Shown here piece by piece: positions 24,921-37,196 of a DNA stretch of 64,000 bases. The stretch's first letter is position 1. The number at the start of each line of letters is the position of its first letter. A program made the translations under genes and the position numbers. Under the pieces are notes generated by a model. The model was not told where the DNA came from. It made no database searches and was given only the letters and a program-made list of their open reading frames with translations. The stretch covers positions 104,852-168,851 of the forward strand of contig JADWOT020001200.1 of assembly GCA_036345935.2 (NCBI GenBank), written 5' to 3'. Source of the stretch: Taenia hydatigena. Lineage: Eukaryota > Platyhelminthes > Cestoda > Cyclophyllidea > Taeniidae.

Positions 24921-25504
24921 TAACTATTCGTGCGCGTGCGTGAGGTGTTTTTAGTAGTAGATAGAGGAGTGGTACTATAACAGGTGTAGCTTTTGAACGA
25001 AGTTATTCGTGTTACTGTGCTCCGTCCAATGTCGCTGCGGACTGTTTAAGTGACTCCACCAACCCCCCTTGTTAACTGCGGCATCCCATTTGTTCCGTTT
25101 TGCAATGAACGGTACCAATCGTTGATGTTGTTGCTGCTTTTAAAAAAAAACTTTGACTCACATTTGCCCACTATTTGCCATGCTGTTGGCGAAGACCCCT
25201 TTTTTCTCTCTCGCTCCCTCTATGTATTGCGTGTCAATCTACCTATCTAGCTGGCCACCTACACACCTACCAACCTGCCTACTTGTCAGTCTCTTAATAC
25301 ATCTATCCAAGTCAGTTCTACCTCCCTCTCCATCCCCCCAATTATCCATCCTCTCACTCCATTTTACCTTGCGGGTGTGCAAGGTGTGTCCTCGGAATGT
25401 ATGCATCATCCACCGGTCTACTGTCCCCATGGGTTTCCCAAAAGTGCTGCAACCTTGCGAGTCAGAAGTCCCTAAACTTTGGATTTTTTAAAATAGATTC
25501 ATTT
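24921..25504 (+). other. Pyrimidine-rich spacer between two direct A copies
   Basis: The plus strand is C- and T-rich from about 25180 to 25380, with CTAC(C) and ACCT words. It resembles the P block in style, but I could not align it convincingly. Open frames here reflect composition. Confidence 0.45.
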
Positions 25505-28170
25505 GGGCCTACGATCTGAAGCGAATCAGGATTAACAAATTGTAATGAATACAACGGAAGAAAGAATTTATTGCATGAGAGTCGAAACTTCTGCTGTTTC
25601 CATACACCCCAAGAATTGATAAATAAACCAGTCCCTGTACCACGCGTCTCTTTACGCTAGAACCTCATTTATAAGGACATAAAGGACCCTGCATCAACTT
25701 GGACACTCAGCTGGTGGCCGTCAATCCTTGCCTCCCATGCCGGCTAACGAAAAGATGTAGCCCTCGGAGGGCGATAAAGACGGCAGAGGAGTGCAATTTA
25801 ATCCTCATTAGGACGACCAGTGGAGGATGAATGCTCTTCACTGCCATAACCATAAAAGAATCACTAAGATTTTAAAGCTTGGAATAATAACAGCATTTTA
25901 CTGCGGCAACTAGCTAATCGCAACACACGGCAGCCTGATGCATGCCTTATATTGAGAGCGGATCAGACCAGTCTTTTTGCACTCTTCTGTTTTTGACTTT
26001 TCTTCTCTTTTTCGGAAGGGCCCATCACCAGTAAGGTGAATCTGGTTAAGGCATGTCCGAAGGGGGAGGTAGGAAGAGGCAACTTTTGTGCATTCCATCT
26101 CAGTCTATTCTATTTGGGTCTCATACGCAGGTTGAGGGTAGCATCTGAGATTTTTAAAGGCTTGAACATCAAAATCCCTTTTAAGGCAAAGACGTTCAAT
26201 CAAGACGATTACATTAACGCAATGTGCGCTTCTTTTGGCCTCTGCTCTGATGCACAAAATTGCATTCAATTCATTACAGAGAGAGGCATCTGTTAGTGGA
26301 CTATAAGTAGCTGAAGTTATGGAAAGGAAGTGGTGGATTAAGATAAAGGAAGGTGGTATGATGAATAGAGGCAGGAAGGAGGGAACGATGAAGAAAGAGC
26401 CTCTACTAACGTCAGTGAGAAGCCAGGTCGCATCCCGCTCTTGCGATTGTTTGAGTGGTCATCCGCAAATTCTCCCTGGCCAAAAAAGTGGAAATTGTGA
26501 GTTCAGGCCTAGCTACCCTGCTTAACTGCACGGGTTCTGACTCTCAAATAGTTTTAAATGTTCGCGTGCATTACATTACTATATTGTGTCACGCAGTAGT
26601 GGCGTGTTACAGTACTGCGTTATTCGCAACATAAGGCCATCGTTGTTACCTTGGTAAACGAAATGGTTGTGCAACCATACTAACCCACGTGGGCTTCATC
26701 GTGTTCATACATTCCTACGCCGTTATTAGCTACAAGCGATTGGTATGTGCACTCACTTTACGATGCACAGTGCAAGTCACTCACTTACAAGATATTCCCT
26801 GTCATCCGGATAATTCTGTGCTCATTGACATGTCACGCTCGAAGAGTGTGAGGCACTCCACCAAAAAGCGTCCACACCAACAACTCTCAGCATTGCAGCT
26901 TGCTGTTTTTATAAAAAACGAACGTACACTGGCACTGCTTGAGGAGCCGACAATGCTTGTTTGGTTTTCAGGCTTGCCCATGGTTGGGTTCAACCGACCA
27001 ATTAGGTTCCAGGATCTAAATACTTGGTGACGTTGGTGGTGCGTGTGTATTCTCAGAAGATATAGATAAGACAGGACGGCCTCTGACATCCTATCGTGCC
27101 GATGAATAAATCTGTGAAAGTTGCTGGTCAGTTGGGAGGTTAGCTGTTCAGGTGAATGGTTCGACTGGTCAGTCATTTAACAGTTTGTCCGGCGGCTCAA
27201 TAAAACCCGATTAGCTGGCCATCGAATTTGATTGTGGCTGCAGATAATTTGGGTACTGCTAAAATGCGTCGCATTTTACTAATAATTATACGTGCGGATC
27301 TGAAAGCGCGCTGAAATGGTCGACAATCGCACTCACTACACTCAAATAAACCACTAATGCGCACGCTCTCTTGATGATGCGGTAACATGGTGGCAAGATG
27401 GTGTATGGACTCAAAAATTAATTTTAAATGGAACATACAACACTTGCATGGGCAGTTGAGCCACGTGTATGTAAAATATTGGACGCCTCAAGCAAAAAAA
27501 CTTGCGAACCCACTTTCACAGGTTTATCAGGTTTCTGCCAAGTGCGCGCTATCCCCTTTAGCAGTGATTGCATAGGAATGTGCAAAGTACAAGTGGCTAG
27601 CACGATTCGGCCATATTTTGTTAATCAGTTGATGTTTGACACAGCGTAACCAAAACAGTGTAAAAGTAAGGGTAATAATATCAAAGATTCAGTAAGCTAT
27701 GCGCCACTTCTTACATCTCACTTACACACGATTCGAGGTTGGCTTTGGCCTCGATTTGAAATCGGGTTATGATTGCGACTGCAGATCATAACTCGTAACA
27801 CTCACCGATCTCAAGTTGATGCTCCCCCATTTGAACAACATTTAAGGAGTGTAAAGTTAGTCATCGGAGTGCAAAATATCAGCGTTCTCTAATTTTAGAA
27901 TCTACAATCTCAGCCTTCGATGTGACTTCAACGTGCATGCCGACCAATATAAGGCGGTGAGTTCACAATTTGATTTCGATGTTGGAAGGCTAGCAACAAG
28001 GGTTAAGGCAGGAAAAATGTGTCTCGGTGTCTGCGAGTACGTGCCACTAGATGCCACTCATGTGGTTATGTGATCCGCAGAAATCAAGCATCGTTTCTGA
28101 CCGATTAGTTAAGTCCCATAAATTAAGCAAACAGCCTTTGGTGTATCAAATTTGCATTTCAAAAGGAGTT
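25505..28170 (+). repeat. Family A repeat, nearly complete copy
   Basis: Collinear with 10480-13250: TTTATTGCATGA start, TTTTTGAC pyrimidine tract near 25990, CTTAACTGCACGG near 26520, GGAGGTTAGCTGTTCAGGTG near 27136, and the degraded GGVY-peptide region on the minus strand near 28010-28100. At about 28150, where other copies lead into the exon, this one joins family F instead, so it is a recombinant or truncated unit. Confidence 0.7.
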
Positions 28171-29935
28171 GAATGCATCACAAATAAACCATCTTGAAAA
28201 AACTACAGAGACAAAATAAAGCATGCTGGATGTTGGAGTACCATTCAATCTTGTAGAACGATGAGGAATGCGCGGATTTTGCAACCATCCAAAAGCTGCA
28301 CAAAATGTTAAAATTTGCTTTGATAAATAAATTATGGGCAAAAAACGTTGCTACCTGCACCAAGAATGCATATTATCAGCTCATCAACGAGTTTATTTGA
28401 TTACTCTCTTACTTCTTTTCGAACATTTCAAATGTCAGACGAGACGCGACCAGACCCGTCGCATGACTAGGCAGCATTCTAATTTATCTACTGCTCACAC
28501 AAAGCATGCTCTTCGGAGGCTCTCAGAGGGACCGATAGAGTGAGCAATGGGTTCTTCCTCGCACGCGAACCGAATTGTGGTACTTTAGGCCCAAAGCACA
28601 TTTAAAGGCCATTTCACTTGTTAGCTCGTACCAATTATTCCCCATCACTTGATCACCCCCTGTACACCAGTGTGATTATTTTGTGACAACGTGCAATTAC
28701 TTATGGTACTGCAAGAACCACACTCTAACTGTGTCAACAAATTTGTTTCCGGTAATGTACGACAATGAAGTAAAGTGCGGGGACTTCGAGAACAGCAGCA
28801 GGAGTGAGAACTGGAAGTAATAGAAGTCGTAGGACATTATTGTTCAGTCGACCTCGCACGGCTGGCCTCTCCCACCAACCATCTTTGGATGTCAAAAATA
28901 TGACCATCGAGTTCTCAAATCCCTTCCATGTTTAAATCCAACGCACTTTAACTTGCCGTCATTCAGTGCAATCTCCTACTGAGTCTTTGGCAATTATGCA
29001 CATAACTATCGTTTTCATTATTCCTAAACAATAAATTCCAGTGTGGGAAATCAGGCCTTTCTCCGCCAAACAAGAAAAGAATTACAAGTTCAACGCACCA
29101 ATTTCAGTAAGCTTAACTTTTACAAACTTAAGAAATTATCTACAGAAGCAGCGGCAGACTGCTAGAAGAGCAAAACTAGTAGGCAATGCTAAGCTGATTG
29201 CAAGCAGTCAGAGAGACTACAGACGCGTCACAAGGCATTGCCGCGAAAGTACTGAACAAACCACAGACACTGAAGGGCGTTGCAATCGAGAATTTTCGGC
29301 TTACGCAGCGTGCGCAGTCTATTTTTGGCAACCAGTGTCGATGCCATGATGCGGACCAAATGGGCTCATTTAGTCAAAAGTATGGCCAGTAAAATGAAAT
29401 GAAATGGGCAACATAGTTGCCTTTAAGCTTAGTGAGGTTGAAATCAATGACGTAACTTAGTTAAAACTAAAAGCGTGCGCATGACTTTAGTCTGGAGTGT
29501 AGAAGGGAATGACATTAAATGCACATGCAAGTGCACGAAACACAGAGAATGGTGCAAGCGGAATGGACAACACCGATGAAGTGTGAAATCCGTAGTCATA
29601 AAAAACAACACGATGCAGCAAACAAAATGAAGATCAGACACTACGTTAAACGCTTTGGACGCTACCGACAAATGTTAGTGTTGATGACGAAGAGTCGCCT
29701 AAGGAAAACAGCCTCGAATTGTAGACTACGCTTAGTTGGGCAACCAAATGAACTCGTTTAGTGGAATTGTAGCTAGCAGAGCGAAACTACTAAGCTCGTG
29801 CTTTACTTTAAGTTTGGCGAGGTTAAAATAGATGCTGTGCATTTATAATCAAAATTGTTCGCAAAAATTCAGATTTGAGGCTGGGAGGTAACTACATTAA
29901 ATGCGCATACACATGCAGGAAACAGACTTACGCTA
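28171..29935 (+). repeat. Family F repeat with an internal tandem duplication
   Basis: Collinear with 5730-7050 to about 29550. It contains an internal tandem repeat with a period of about 388 bases: unit one is 29358-29745 and a partial second unit is 29746-29935. Paired landmarks are TTTAAGCTTAGTGAGGTTGA with TTTAAGTTTGGCGAGGTTAA, and ATTAAATGCACATGCAAGTG with ATTAAATGCGCATACACATG. Confidence 0.7.
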
Positions 29936-30889
29936 AACATCGTGGTCTAGAAGCCTCGTTATGCTATAGCTGACTCCCTCAACCAGTTGGTCGCGATTGA
30001 GAGCAAGGAGATACACGAGCTTTGAAGGGTCCGCTCAACGAAGTGCAAAGCCAACTTCACCTCGTATTCTGTCACTTAACCAAGCAATCTATGATCAAGC
30101 GATCCTTCTTTTCTTACCTTCATTGCTTCAAAAACTTTTCCTTACATATTCACAACCCTACGCAAACATAAAGGTTGTTCTAGTAGGATTATTTTGACTA
30201 CATCCAGCTAGAAAATGCTGACCAGAGCTTCTCTACAATTCATTTCGAGACTTGGCTATTTCTGCGCCGTTAAGATTATGCCCAGCAGAAGGGTATGGGG
30301 TGGTGGTGTAAGGAGGACACTCACCTCGGACGTAATTCTGAATGCAAACCCCTTTGGAAATCTAAAATTGAAAATGGCAGAGCAATGCATTTACGCAAGA
30401 GTTAGTAACATGGCGAATAATAGAACTGATGGCTAAGGCGACGGACTGTATATGGAATGGTTTGCTAACCCTTCACGTAGGTTTGATTGCGTGCAAAGAA
30501 TACACAATTTTAGGTTTCGGTCATTGCATTCCTTAGCTTTTGACAAAAGCGAACAATTAGATGTTGTGATTGCACTATCTTCATCCAGGCGAAACAAAAG
30601 GAAGCAGTGTGCTCACAGTGAGACGTTGTCAGTCTAGTCACTCACACTTGGCTCAAATTGCACAAGCTTCAACCTCGTTGTCATGCAAAACACCTGTGTT
30701 GGCATCTCACACCAATAGCGGGTTCTCTCTATCAGTCGCTTAACTTGCTCTCCTATTCGTGTTCATTTTACCCTTTCCTTTTGAATCCCAATGATCAGCT
30801 TTCCATGCAATTCCGTCCCATTCATTCATAGCGATCTAAATGAATAATAGCTTACGGCTTTAATAGCATTACAACATGCGGATTCCTTA
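29936..30889. other. Gene-free stretch, nothing recognised
   Basis: Short frames only, the longest about 73 codons, without splice context. No match to the repeat families found. Confidence 0.4.
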
Positions 30890-32088
30890 ACGTCTTGCAT
30901 CCCTAGACGTGTCAATTTATGCTGTAGAACACACGGCATTCCAAATTAATCATGCTGGTTTTTTGACAACGACTTTGAGAGCATGATTTTGACATGTGAT
31001 TCCGTTTTACTTTATATAAACAGAAAGTAATCTAGTCAAATGCAATGCTAGCTCTCTTACTGCTTGGTCAACTATTGCGTAACGAATCTTTGCATCATGC
31101 ATACGGGTGCGCGGAATAAGGCGATGAGCTGTGCCTTGTCTATCATCACAAGAGAACCGCTACCACTCAGTCGGTTCTTTCATACCACCTAGCTGAGTAT
31201 CTGTCGTCCAGCCTTAATTCACCGGTCGGCAGGTCGGAGTGAATACTGATCGCAGTAGTCAGGCAAATTGTTGGTAACAAATAATTAGAAGCGACACACG
31301 TCTCTACCTCATTTCTTATCACCATTACTGCTTTGTGACTAAGCTAGAGTCAGGTATTGCGTGATACTTCAGCACTAACATTCGCTTCGCCATCTTCTAA
31401 GAAGCCTTTCAATTTTCGGAGTTGAAATAGATCCCGCAATCCTTCCCAGTGCTACCTTAAGCACTATCCATTGACAAATGGGAGCATTATTGCAAAGGAT
31501 TGCGGTTTCACCAAGGGTGGTGACAGTGTTCCTACCATAGTATGCTGCTATTACGTGCGCGTGCAGCTGCTTGAAATGTCCACAGCATCAGATATTAATG
31601 TAAAATAACTCACATCAAGATTAGCTGCGCTAATTTGTTTTAGTTGAAAGAGACGGCTAATTAGGATCGGATCCGGCTAGTAGCATCAAGGTGCGTTAAT
31701 GTTCGCCTATTTGTAAAAGCGGAGCAAGAGCACATGCTTTGCAACTTGTATTAGTTTAGCTAACGCCTAGATGGGTATATATACCTGTCCACATCAATTC
31801 ACGTTAAAAAGTATTTTGATATTTATTTGCATTATGCTCAAAGACATTTTAAAATCTGGCATGCTTTTTACCAGCGATGAATAAATCATCACAACATCAT
31901 TACAGATCGCAAGACTGGTAGCCAGGACTTGCACGCATCCTTCCAAACAGATCTGCGTAGTACCTGAGAACCTTAGTTGGTAGTTGGGCCTTGCTGATTG
32001 GCTGGTTGTGAGACGTTGGTGATCACCTGATGCATAAAAGAGGCTTCATTTGGATAGTTCATATCAGATTTGCATGGCGATGTATCAG
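30890..32088 (+). repeat. Family B repeat leading into exon copy 3
   Basis: Matches 8060-8948 and 21560-22400 directly and 39150-38137 inverted. It ends with the short exon (CATAAAAGAGGCTTCATTTG at 32032) that precedes the candidate intron. A one-base deletion relative to the other copies shifts the frame of that exon just before the donor. Confidence 0.7.
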
Positions 32089-32194
32089 GTGGGTTCGATT
32101 AACTTTGCGTCCGTTGGATAACTTTACCAAGCCCCTTTCGCATCAACGTCGTCCCGAAAGTTGCCAAAATTCACCATTAAGTGTTCTGTTTTAG

Positions 32195-32678
32195 GAGAAG
32201 TCAACAGATGAGCGACCAAATCAAAACCTTCCTACTCAAACCCTCAGTATCCACCACAGTGTAAAGGACATAAAGTGGGTGGACGTACACCTCTGCTGGA
32301 CGCTATTCTTCACAAACGCAAAGGGGTACTCTCATTGTTTTGATCATGCAAGAGAGTATTACGATAACGTGGAGAAGCTCTTCCGTGATCTCGAGTGGGG
32401 AGCGCTTCCGGCTGATGCACAAGTTCCGATTAGCTGTCTGATCACTACGCCATGTCACTGCACAAGACTGTCGTCATGCCGGATGAGACGCTACAAATAC
32501 AACTTGCCAGTACTGCATTCTGCTTCCTCCACTCGTCTCGTCCTGGACGTGTCTAAGGATGTTCCCAACTTTTCAAGCAATTTGGAATCCATTCTTGAGA
32601 AAAAGCAAATGGCACGGTATTGGACATGCGAGAATGGTCTGAAGAAGGTGGAGAAGGAAGAGGAAGGATGCGGCTGAG
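32195..32678 (+). pseudogene. Frameshifted, truncated copy of the BRCT-like exon
   Basis: Begins after the acceptor TTTTAG at 32189-32194 and is open from about 32279. It keeps DVHLCWTLFF, the PISCLITTPC string, MRRYKYNLPVL and SASSTRLVLDVSKDVPNF. Near 32600 one extra A relative to the 37.6-kb copy (GAGAAAAAGC here, GAGGACAGC there) shifts the frame, and the rest reads as a different, lysine- and glutamate-rich peptide until a stop at 32675-32677. Homology to the other copies ends near 32690, so the second half of the BRCT-like region is missing. A non-functional copy. Confidence 0.65.
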
Positions 32679-32690
32679 CGATTAAAAGTG

Positions 32691-34209
32691 TAATTTAAGG
32701 ATTGATTGAGTAGAAAATTAGACTTGATTACATGGGTTGGAACTTGAGCCTACGTAAGGCGGCATATGGACCATTTGAGGACTAAGTTTGCCTTAGTTCT
32801 TAACTAGGATTTTTGAAAAAAGAAAAATGGAACCAGATTAATGCAGAATTACAGTACTCATCTCCCATAAATTGGTTTATAATTTATATGTATTTTTTGG
32901 CTAAAATAAATCAGAATGCACTGAACTCATGATAATTCCTGAGCAAAAGGATCCAACAAAGTGGAATTCGCAATAAAACGCGTGACAATCCCACACGTCA
33001 TTGCCTCCTGTAGCCTACAATATGATTGGCCAAATTAAAATTAAGTAGGCGCATACTGCCTCACGGTAATTGGGCAAAAAGGAAGTTGTTAGGCTTAAGG
33101 TAGGCAAATCATAGTCTTGTGACATGCAAACTCATCTGCTCCAAAGTACTCGTGCTACCAAAAAGAAAGTGCGAACCTACCTGTTCTGCTTCACGTAGAA
33201 GTCAGTCCAAGTGCACAAAGTGATCAAATCACAACAGTGGCTCATTTGGATGAATCGCTGTCAATTAGGCGCAGTTAGAAAGAACAGGATGCGACAAATA
33301 ATCCTGCACTTAGACGTGAACCCAATTTTGATCGCATTCAAAGCGGATTTTTTGAATTAGTAAGTGATGATGCATGTGTTCAACATCATGGTAGGAATCT
33401 AATCAGAGGCATTTAATCTGAGGGACGGGCATAGTGAATAAGTCTGCCGAGGGAAGAGAGCTATGTAGCTGGTAGAGTATTGATGAGAAGTGGAATTTAT
33501 ATCCTCTTCACAGACCACCAGCGCCAGCTCACCCACCTGGCATGCAGGCGGTCTAGCGTCTTCTGAGTAAGCAATTGACAAACTTATGAGCTTCGCGTGC
33601 AACTGTTTTAACTAGTGTACACCATTCTATGCACAGATATTTTTGCGACGAATGAGATGAGCGTTTTGCATTCCGATGCTCCCACAATCACCTTAAATAT
33701 GCTGTAATTGCATAGCGTTAAAATGGCACATTTGCAATTCCAATCAATTGGACAGGCGACTACGCGATCACCACCGACCAAATATCACACTTCTATGAAA
33801 GCAGCCATGCTCTATTGAATGGTTGGAAGTGCGAGTTCCGAAAATCATCAGTTTGGCGGCTACCATCCCTCCTTGTACTTAGAAGGCTATGCTGAAATAA
33901 TTACATGAATGCTAGCAGTTGACGTGTGGAATTCAAACGATACGTTGGATAAAAGAGAGCCTAATTTGTTATAAGGGTCTGCAATCGAGCCTGCAATGAT
34001 CACATCAGCATTTCAGCTCCACACCATCCAATCGCTACAATTTGCGGATTTTCGTCTATTGATTTGACAACTGAGGACCCATCTACCTCGACGGTCCCAG
34101 TGCTTGCATGCACCATCTCATATGTGCTGATCTGTTTTTACTGGGAAAAGATAAACAACAAAAAAGTAGTTGCCACAGGTTAGCGCCTCAGAAACCCTTT
34201 AGTTGCCTA
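32691..34209. other. Gene-free stretch, nothing recognised
   Basis: No long frames, motifs or clear repeat matches, apart from a faint echo of 15590-15690 near 33178-33270. Confidence 0.4.
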
Positions 34210-34980
34210 GGCTCACAAACAGGGTGTCTCCTCTGACCAGCTGTAAACGACTCACAAAGACTATTCTTGTGCACTTCCCTACCTTGTGAAATAGACATCA
34301 GGTTAGGCGGTCAGTGGGTCCCTCATTGCGTAAAAACAAGCCCAACTCGAAGCCGTTATATGTATATCAATGTTACTTTCCCGTAGCCTCGCCATTTGCA
34401 GTCGGCATTGAAAAGAGCACAAAAAAGTCCCACTTAACACTTGCCTATTCAGGCTAGCCTCCTTCCTTAACCGCGACTTCAGCAGCACACTACATTACTG
34501 GCATCTCTTTACCAAAACACCGAGACCGGTCTACAAGGCGGATTTAAATCTATGATCAGTTTACTTCAAGCATCTATCTTGGCCATATTATAAATATGAG
34601 CGGATGAAATTTGTCTCCATTTCTACTCCACTAAGCAAAAAATCGAATTAATAATGCCGAATTTAATATTTTAATGGTGAAACAATAAAAAGGAGCGCAA
34701 AACTATGCACTGTAGGATTGGAACCACTTCACTATGGGCTAGGTGTTTCTGTCAAATAATGCTCAGACATCAAGTCTAAAAGGTGCCAGTGAATACAATA
34801 TTTTACAAGCAAAACTGTAGCTGAAGGAGAAAAATATGCTTTGGTTGCTTCATATTGTTTAATCAGGCCTATTTTAAACAAATAACCTTGAATTCACTGC
34901 AAAACAGATTTTAAAGACAGTTTACTATTGCGTCCTTACAAAATTATAAAAAGGAGCACAAGTTTGGATCGCAAACAAGA
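34210..34980 (+). repeat. Family D repeat
   Basis: Collinear with 22790-23560 and 44040-44820: TGACCAGCTGTAAACGACT at 34238, GACATCAGGTTAGGCGGTCA at 34292, CGAGACCGGTCTACAAGGCG at 34521. It runs directly into family A at about 34980. Confidence 0.7.
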
Positions 34981-36739
34981 TGGATTTGGTGTCATTAATT
35001 TGTCCCCTGCGATTGTTTGATCAGCCACCTGCATAATCTCTCTGGCCAAAAGGTGAAACGTGTTGGTCCAAGTCTAGCTACCCCTGCTTAACTACATGGC
35101 TTCTAACTCTTTCCTATTCTAACATCAACCACTTCAAAATGTTCGCGAGTGGTACTATATTGAGACTGAATTCAATAATCTGATTCCACTGAGACGCATA
35201 CCGCCTATCCGCATGAAGAGTCAAACTGTCTGGATGAAGTGCCGATTGCAGAAACAGCGAACGCAGACGATATTTGCGCCATCTGCGAAGAACAGATGAA
35301 TTCAGCAAAGTTTAATGCAGCTCAGTGGTCGAATGCTTTGCCACCCATTCGTGACGTAGAGCAGTACTGGTATGAAAAGGTAATAGTTGTGGATGGGATG
35401 TGCAGCCACACAAACATGCGTAAGCTTCATCGTCTTCATGCACACTATCGCCGTTATCAGCCGCATTGCATTGTTAAGCGCACTCAAGTTACAATGCAAT
35501 ACAATTGCTCGATTACAAAATATTCCTTGTTCTCTGAGTAATTCGGTGGTCATCGGTATGTCATACCCAAAATGTGTCACCTATTTCACCAAAATATTGT
35601 CCCGCATCAATACTGCTCAGCGTTTCAACTCGCTGTTCCTGAGAAAAAAACGAACGCACACCGCTACTGTCTGAGAGGCTGACAATGTCTTTCTAGTTTC
35701 CAAAATTAACCTTAATTCGGTTCATCCGAACAATTATGTTACGGGATCTGAATTCTTGGTGTTGTTGGTGGTACGCATGTGTCCCCAAGGGCCTTGAAAA
35801 GACAGCATGGTTTCTGCGAAATCAGCGTGTTAATGAATAAGCCCATGAGAGCTGCTGGTCAGATGCGAGGTTAGCTGTTCCGGTGGGTGGCTTAAATGGT
35901 CAGTTATTTAACAACTCGGCCTACAGCCAATTGTATCCTGACTGGCTTGCCTTTAAATGTGGCTGTGACTGCAGCTAAACAAGGTACTGCCGACATCGTC
36001 ACATCTTACTGGTAATTATGCGAGGAGATTATGATAGCCCACTGAAGTGGTCGAATATCGGGCTCTCAACTCTCATTTACACCACCAATGCTCATGCTCT
36101 CTTGATGATGCAACAAGACGGTGTATGAACCCTAAAACTAATTGCGGATGGAACACACCACACTTACACGGGCGGTTGAGCCACGCGTATGCAAAATATT
36201 GGACGCTTCAAGCAAAAGATAAACCGACAAACCCACTTTTACAGGCTTATCAATTTCATGCTGAAAATGCGATGCTTTGTTTAGTATTTGAAAGGTTAAT
36301 CTTGCGGTAATTAAGCCTGTCTCACCCATGTCCTCAGTGATTCCAGAGGAAAGTGCAAAGCATAGACGGCTAATATGATTAGACCATATTTTGCCAATCA
36401 ATCGATTTTTGATACAGAGTACCCAAAAGCGTTCAAAAATTAGGGACGTAATATCAAAGGCTCATTGATTTTATGCGCTATCTTTCACATCTCAATGTCA
36501 CTTGCACGTTTGGTGGCTAGATTTGGCCTTGACTTGAGATCTGGTGATTATTGTGACTGCGGATCATAACTCGCAACGCTCGCCGATATGAAGTTAATGC
36601 CCACTCATTTAAACAATGTTTAAGAAGCTTGTAGCTGATCATAAGGAAGCACAATAAACGCTGTCTAATTTGAGAACCCACATTCCCTAGCCTTTAACGT
36701 GCACTCGGTGTGTACACTGACCATCGCAAAGCGGTTAGT
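34981..36739 (+). repeat. Family A part of the most complete A/exon/B unit
   Basis: Collinear with 11450-13090 and 26410-27960. Landmarks are CTTAACTACATGGCTTCTAA (35087), GTGGTACTATATTGAGACTG near 35149, GAGGTTAGCTG near 35869 and CAAAATATTGGACGCTTCAA near 36192. Read in the sense of the exon (minus strand) this is the 3' flank. Confidence 0.75.
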
Positions 36740-36901
36740 AAATTCACAATTCAAAATCGGTGTTTGGAGGTCAGCAACGACGCTTGAAGCAGGAAAAATG
36801 CGTTTCAGTGTCTGAAAGTACACGCCACCAGATGTCACGCGTGTAGCTATGTAGCCCTCAGGAAGGCAGAGGAAGTCAGGAATGTCTAATCGCGAAACCA
36901 A
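36740..36901 (-). CDS. Conserved downstream peptide region (possible inter-BRCT linker exon)
   Basis: On the minus strand the frame reads RLDIPDFLCLPEGYIATRV, then TSGGVYFQTLKRIFPASSVV, then ADLQTP, and stays open to 36665. The plus-strand copy at 10200-10371 keeps DI-DF, TRV-SGGVY-QT and RIFPAS. It lies about 470 bases downstream of the donor at 37367, which suits a following exon. A TAG precedes ACATTCC, but joining there would be in a different phase from the donor, so the true acceptor is not settled. The D-F-L-x-L-P-x-G-Y string resembles the segment after the first BRCT repeat of 53BP1-type proteins; this is a weak inference. Confidence 0.35.
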
Positions 36902-37196
36902 GCATCACTTCTGACCGACTAGTTAAGTCACATAGTGTAAGCAAACAGCCTTCTCACAGGCTATGGATAAGTGTTGAGAGATAAAGCCACCATTATAGCC
37001 CACAAAGGCGCCTTCACAAAGATAAGAGCACTATGCTAATAAATTACCTATGGTTCCACAGTTCCGAATCACCCTTACTTTATTCCGAATCTAACCACTG
37101 TATTCAAAAAAAGTGTAGGTCTTTTTAAGCACAATTGCATAATATTTATTTTGAAAGCTTTAGGCACCTTATCAAATGCTGTCGTCGACTGACCAA

